Below, in pieces: positions 5,764 through 9,745 of a DNA stretch of 9,745 nt. Source of the stretch: an uncultured bacterium. Lineage in GTDB: Bacteria; Cyanobacteriota; Vampirovibrionia; Gastranaerophilales; Gastranaerophilaceae. The DNA lies in contig CASECH010000102.1 in the NCBI GenBank assembly GCA_949286405.1, forward strand, positions 1-9,745, in the 5' to 3' direction. Position numbers and translations under genes: made by a program. The notes below the pieces were generated by a model, which did no database searches, was not told the DNA's origin, and saw only the letters and a program-made list of their open reading frames with translations. Within the stretch, counting starts at the first letter, position 1. Every line of letters starts with the position of its first letter.

Positions 5764-5798
5764 AAAGAAGATATAATATAAAATTATACCTTCTTTTT
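5753..5798 (-). terminator. Rho-independent terminator of the GH13 gene
   Basis: In minus-strand RNA a 16-bp stem forms between the complements of 5783-5798 and 5762-5777, with one G-U pair (position 5789 with 5771) and a 5-base loop. It is followed by G, A and seven T (complement of 5753-5759). On the plus strand the G-U pair becomes an A/C mismatch, so the hairpin is better formed on the minus strand. Confidence 0.82.
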
Positions 5799-5818
5799 TG
5801 TTTATTTAATGTGCCTCG

Positions 5819-7546
5819 TTAAATATTTTGTTTATAAATTTTATTTGAAAAATTTTCAATAAACGGTGTATCTACCTCAAACACATGCACTCTAGCAGGC
5901 CCAACATCAGCTCTTATTTCATTGTTAGCAGCCTGAATTACACTTTCAGGACCATAAGAAGGTAATAAATTAACAAGATCCTGCTCAGCTTTCAATGTAG
6001 GAACTTTAACTTTACAAGCCACAGCTCTATCAACATTCTTATTAGCAATAACCACAAGAGTCTTTCCATTATAATGACGTGCATAAGCTATAATTTGGTC
6101 ATTTTTATCACCATCTTTATCAAGTTCTATAAAAGTACCTTTGTTAATTACATCCTTATACTTATCTTTCAAATCAAATGCACTTTTCATAAATTTACCT
6201 ATTTCAGGTTGATCACCACCAGGCTTTCTTGAATAATTGAATATATCTAAACGTCCTCTATGTACAGTCATTTCATGATTTTCAGTTTGGGTATCAGGAT
6301 TATATTTATTTTCATAAGGATAAGTATAATAATCACCACTTTGATATCCATCAACTATATATGGATTTAACATAGGCAACGTAGCTTGTAATCCCATCGT
6401 AAGATTACAATAATCAGCTCCGCCATGATACATCGGAGAAATATCATCATGAGTTGCAAACGAGCCTATCAAAGACTTACCTTTTGGTAAACGATATGAC
6501 ATATCCAATTGTTCTTTTACATAATCCATAAACGTCGAAGCATTTGACCATTCATGGAATATATGATATTGACCGTAAATATTATCAAAACCGGCTCTCA
6601 AAGAATCTTCTGGTCTATCATAAGGCATATTTGCTTGTGGAGAAGCATCTTCATATGTATAAGTTTCCGCAAGCCAGCCAAATTCAGGATCTCTCATATG
6701 AGAATATGGTATAATTACATCCCAAAATTCAACAGGCTTAGCTCTAGCTACGTCAGCCCTAATTCCGTCCACACCTAAATCTATGCACATATCAACATAT
6801 TCTTTATGAAGCTCCAATAACTGAGGATTCAAGGTTCTTTTTCCTTCATCCTCCCAAGGTTGAAACATTCTTATATCATTCCATCCTTGAGGAGTTTTAG
6901 CTAACCCATCACGTTCTTTTGCCATTAATTCAGGTTTTTCCAAAAACATATCATAAGAAGCACAACTTGGTAAATCCAAAAGAACTTTTATATTTCTTTT
7001 ATGACACTCATCAATAAAAGCTTTAAATTGTTCTTTTGCACTTCTAGGATCAGATGGGTCTGCCAAATTAGGGTCAATTTCCAACAAATCCTTAGGAGAA
7101 TACAAAGAACCTGCAGTACCCATAGCTTTCATTTTACCTGTAGGATGTATAGGCAAAATATGCAAAGTATTAAAACCTTGAGCCTTTACTTCATCAAGTC
7201 TTTCTATTGCATTCAAAAAGGTACCTCTTTGCTCATTCCCGTCTATAAACTCATTTCCATTTAAATCTTTTGCATTAAATGTTCTAGGAATTATAGCAAG
7301 AATTTTAGCTTCATTATTTCTAAACATTGATCTTAAATTATTATGATAATTTATAGGAGCAGCTTTTTCTGATTTCTTAACTTTTGGAATATTTATTAAT
7401 GCAATATTATTAAGATATTTTCCCAACAAATTTGAAGATAATTGCAATTTTGAATTTGTCACATCTGAAGAAGACTGAATATTTTTATTTTCAGAATGCT
7501 TAACATTATTAATTTTTATTGCTAATAAATTTGTTGTATTAATCAT
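5819..7546 (-). CDS. GH13 (alpha-amylase superfamily) alpha-glucan enzyme, GlgE/maltosyltransferase-like features
   Basis: A 575-residue protein with no signal peptide, so probably cytoplasmic. After an unassigned 75-residue N-terminal stretch comes a TIM barrel (about 80-470), then a beta-sandwich C-terminal domain (about 480-560). The catalytic set of GH13 is present: nucleophile Asp265 in GIRADVARA with Arg263, acid/base Glu294 in LAETYTY, and Asp367 with His366 in FATHDD. Conserved region I reads LLDLPSCAS (189-197) and lacks the usual Asn-His. HILPIHPTG (129-137), the GSLYSPKDL segment (146-154) and a missing region-I His resemble GlgE maltosyltransferases and related enzymes rather than secreted amylases. 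Exact substrate and reaction (hydrolysis or glucan transfer) cannot be fixed. It begins 2 bp after the large membrane protein and uses AAAGG at its end as ribosome site, so the two are co-translated. Confidence 0.85.
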   Translation of the reverse strand: MINTTNLLAIKINNVKHSENKNIQSSSDVTNSKLQLSSNLLGKYLNNIALINIPKVKKSEKAAPINYHNNLRSMFRNNEAKILAIIPRTFNAKDLNGNEFIDGNEQRGTFLNAIERLDEVKAQGFNTLHILPIHPTGKMKAMGTAGSLYSPKDLLEIDPNLADPSDPRSAKEQFKAFIDECHKRNIKVLLDLPSCASYDMFLEKPELMAKERDGLAKTPQGWNDIRMFQPWEDEGKRTLNPQLLELHKEYVDMCIDLGVDGIRADVARAKPVEFWDVIIPYSHMRDPEFGWLAETYTYEDASPQANMPYDRPEDSLRAGFDNIYGQYHIFHEWSNASTFMDYVKEQLDMSYRLPKGKSLIGSFATHDDISPMYHGGADYCNLTMGLQATLPMLNPYIVDGYQSGDYYTYPYENKYNPDTQTENHEMTVHRGRLDIFNYSRKPGGDQPEIGKFMKSAFDLKDKYKDVINKGTFIELDKDGDKNDQIIAYARHYNGKTLVVIANKNVDRAVACKVKVPTLKAEQDLVNLLPSYGPESVIQAANNEIRADVGPARVHVFEVDTPFIENFSNKIYKQNI

Positions 7547-7548
7547 CT

Positions 7549-9745
7549 TTAGTTACCTTTTTGTTGAATTCTTTCAGGAGTTTTCATCTTACCGAAGAAG
7601 AACTGAGCAATGATACTTACACCAAGCAGACCGGCTCCAAAACCTCCAAACATTTTTAACCATTTTCTTGAGTTAAATGCTTGTTTACCGACTTTTGACA
7701 TCATCTCATCAGGAGCAGCTCCCAAAAGCAAGAAACGTTTATCAGCTGATGATACCATTGACTGACCTCTTACCAAATGTCTTGGTTTAACAAAATAATA
7801 ATCTTTTCCAATATAATTCAAAACATCAGATCTATAAGCTTTTATCTGATCTAACATTGCGTTCTTTGTTAAAATTGCTTCTGTTTCCGGATGCAAATTA
7901 TTTTCAAACATCAATTTCATAGATTCATCAAAGAATTGTGCATTTTGCGGAATATCAACCCTTGTATTTCCTGAATGTCCTAAATATTTATTAACAACCT
8001 TACCATCTTTGATTTCTATTTGGCCGTAATCTGCAACAGGGAAAGGATTTCTTTTAAAATAGAATTTTGTAGCAAAATCAGAAGCATGACCTTGTAACAT
8101 CATCATTTTGGTCAATGCAACCATTTCCTCTTTAACTTCTCTACGAAGACCGCTATGTAGAGCTTCTACATGGGTAAGAGTTGCAATACGTCTGTTAAAA
8201 TCCAAAAATCCTAAGAACCAGTTAAATGAATTTTTAACATTCTCAATTCTGTCATGCAAATATCTAAGCTGAATACCTTTTAATGAGCCTGACGGATTTC
8301 CATCTTTTCCAATTAATGCTCTGATTGTTTTTGTCATATCAATTGAAGAATCAGAAAGTTTTTGTACAGTACTGCTAAATAAAGCATTAACATGTTTATC
8401 ATAACGATTAGAAATATCACTAGGCTTAATTAAACTTTGAAGGTGAGCCATTTTATGAACAATTTCAGTTACAGCTTTTTTATACTCTTCAGGTTTTGCA
8501 CAAAGTGCTTCAACTTTTGATTGAAGAAGTTCTGCCATTAACTCTCTATCAAGTCTTACTTGTTCAATTTCCTTAGGAGTCATTTTTAAAATTTTAATCA
8601 ATTCTTCAGAAAAATCATTCCAGTAATTAGCAATAACCGTTTCCGGTGCTGCTCCTGCTTTTATATATGCATATTTATCCAATAATGCCGTTTTAGCTCT
8701 GAAATTAACAAAAATATCTGTAAGATTTTTAAATTTATCCTGTGCAGCTGTATCAAAAACTGAATTTGAAATAGTTTTTATACCTTTTATAACAGGATTA
8801 ATACTATCACTTTTTCCTGATAGAGCATTTGTCACCGGTTTTACTTTTACCGCTTTTTCTCCTTCAGGTAAGTTGCTATTAAACAATTCAATATTATCTT
8901 CAATAGCTATACCCATATCACGTAAAATATTACTAAAATCCTCTTTGGTAATATTATCAGTATCTAAGTTTAAATTTTTAAATACAGAAAGAATTTGTTC
9001 TTTTTTAGGAATAATAGCGTCTATCGCAGCCTCAGAATATCCTCTAGGTTCATTTCTCAAAATATCAGCCATAGAGTTTTGAATAGATTTTACAGAATTT
9101 TCCTCAATCGAAAATGCATCTTTCATAATAGAAGGTCTTAAATCTTCTTTTATAGCTTTTGCAGTAACAGGGTCAAGACCTTCTGTTAAAATATCACAAA
9201 GAGAATCAAATCTTTCATCTGTAAGTTTTTGATTGCCGTACATTTCAATCGCCCTATTCATCTTAGCAATTGTTGACTCATCTTGGAAACTCTTATAATT
9301 TGTTTCATAATTTTCTAACAACTTATCAGCATATTTATTTTGTCTTCCATCTAAAAATTTAGCTAATGGTTTTTCTAAAGAATTACAAATCAAAGCACTC
9401 ATCACAGGAGTTGCAAAACCAGCTGTCAACATCCATAGTGTATTACTTTGTACTGCAATTTTTTTCATTTTTTCTTGAGTAAAATCTCTTCTATTAGGTA
9501 TATTCTTTGGAACTCCCAGCCTATCACCAATTTTATCTATCTGCTCATCAGAATATAAAGACCAAGGTAAAAACTGGGGATCAAGATAAAACGGTTTCTT
9601 TCTACCAAAACTATCTTCATATTGTTGGTTTACATTTACACCATGAATTATTTTTGCTGGAATCTGAATCCCTATTGTTTTCCACAGTCCCATTGACGCA
9701 AAGAATGATGCTAATCCAACAAATTCCATACCTTTTGTTTTAGGA
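7549..9745 (-). CDS. Large membrane-anchored helical protein, function unknown (5' end probably outside window)
   Basis: I do not recognise this protein. From the first visible Met (9727-9729) it has 726 residues, but the frame stays open to the window edge. AAAGGT directly abuts that Met, too close for a ribosome site, so the true start probably lies beyond 9745. Numbering from this Met, hydrophobic segments occur at about 3-22, 97-117 (LWMLTAGFATPVMSALICNSL) and 693-713 (MFGGFGAGLLGVSIIAQFFFG), the last followed by a short basic tail. The roughly 570 residues between the second and third are hydrophilic and helix-rich with many charged residues, suggesting a large domain on one side of the membrane. 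A well-ordered motif region is FGRKKPFYLDPQFLPW (41-56). There is no enzyme motif, ATPase loop or repeat. The stop lies 2 bp before the GH13 start, so the two products are probably made together. Confidence 0.8.
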   Translation of the reverse strand, partial: PKTKGMEFVGLASFFASMGLWKTIGIQIPAKIIHGVNVNQQYEDSFGRKKPFYLDPQFLPWSLYSDEQIDKIGDRLGVPKNIPNRRDFTQEKMKKIAVQSNTLWMLTAGFATPVMSALICNSLEKPLAKFLDGRQNKYADKLLENYETNYKSFQDESTIAKMNRAIEMYGNQKLTDERFDSLCDILTEGLDPVTAKAIKEDLRPSIMKDAFSIEENSVKSIQNSMADILRNEPRGYSEAAIDAIIPKKEQILSVFKNLNLDTDNITKEDFSNILRDMGIAIEDNIELFNSNLPEGEKAVKVKPVTNALSGKSDSINPVIKGIKTISNSVFDTAAQDKFKNLTDIFVNFRAKTALLDKYAYIKAGAAPETVIANYWNDFSEELIKILKMTPKEIEQVRLDRELMAELLQSKVEALCAKPEEYKKAVTEIVHKMAHLQSLIKPSDISNRYDKHVNALFSSTVQKLSDSSIDMTKTIRALIGKDGNPSGSLKGIQLRYLHDRIENVKNSFNWFLGFLDFNRRIATLTHVEALHSGLRREVKEEMVALTKMMMLQGHASDFATKFYFKRNPFPVADYGQIEIKDGKVVNKYLGHSGNTRVDIPQNAQFFDESMKLMFENNLHPETEAILTKNAMLDQIKAYRSDVLNYIGKDYYFVKPRHLVRGQSMVSSADKRFLLLGAAPDEMMSKVGKQAFNSRKWLKMFGGFGAGLLGVSIIAQFFFGKMKTPERIQQKGN

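Overview
The window is AT-rich bacterial chromosome with short intergenic gaps. It has one plus-strand block (about 1-5290) and one minus-strand block (5362-9745) that meet at a shared terminator. No rRNA, tRNA, CRISPR array, insertion sequence or phage gene was seen. Lineage can only be inferred. The low-GC coding, the Gram-negative-style ddl-ftsQ pair, YajQ and several lineage-restricted membrane proteins would fit an uncultured gut-type bacterium such as the Gastranaerophilales/Vampirovibrionia (non-photosynthetic relatives of Cyanobacteria). Nothing here proves that.

Plus strand, 1-2549: the C-terminal end of D-Ala-D-Ala ligase (ddl), then ftsQ overlapping it by one base, then a glutamine-type NAD+ synthase (nadE) 13 bp further on. 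These look like one transcript, the tail of a cell-wall/division cluster that runs into NAD synthesis instead of ftsA/ftsZ. The NadE ligase domain is intact, but its glutaminase domain appears catalytically dead. 2550-3404: a monocistronic metallo-beta-lactamase-fold hydrolase of the COG1237 type behind its own sigma70-like promoter. 3405-4179: rpmI-rplT (L35-L20) with a good promoter, a perfect inverted repeat lying over that promoter, and a strong terminator. 4180-4758: a single gene for a small Met-rich, one-pass membrane protein of unknown function, with its own terminator. 4788-5317: yajQ, ending in a strong hairpin terminator.

Minus strand, reading right to left: a large membrane-anchored protein of unknown function (its start probably lies beyond the right edge) is followed 2 bp later by a GH13 alpha-glucan enzyme. 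The GH13 gene ends at a long hairpin terminator. The -35 element of the next gene, panD (aspartate 1-decarboxylase, pantothenate/CoA pathway), sits inside the T-tract of that terminator. The unknown membrane protein and the unusual GH13 enzyme are very probably co-translated, and they are the best candidate for an undescribed functional pair. The other genes are housekeeping: peptidoglycan precursor, division, NAD, ribosome and CoA.
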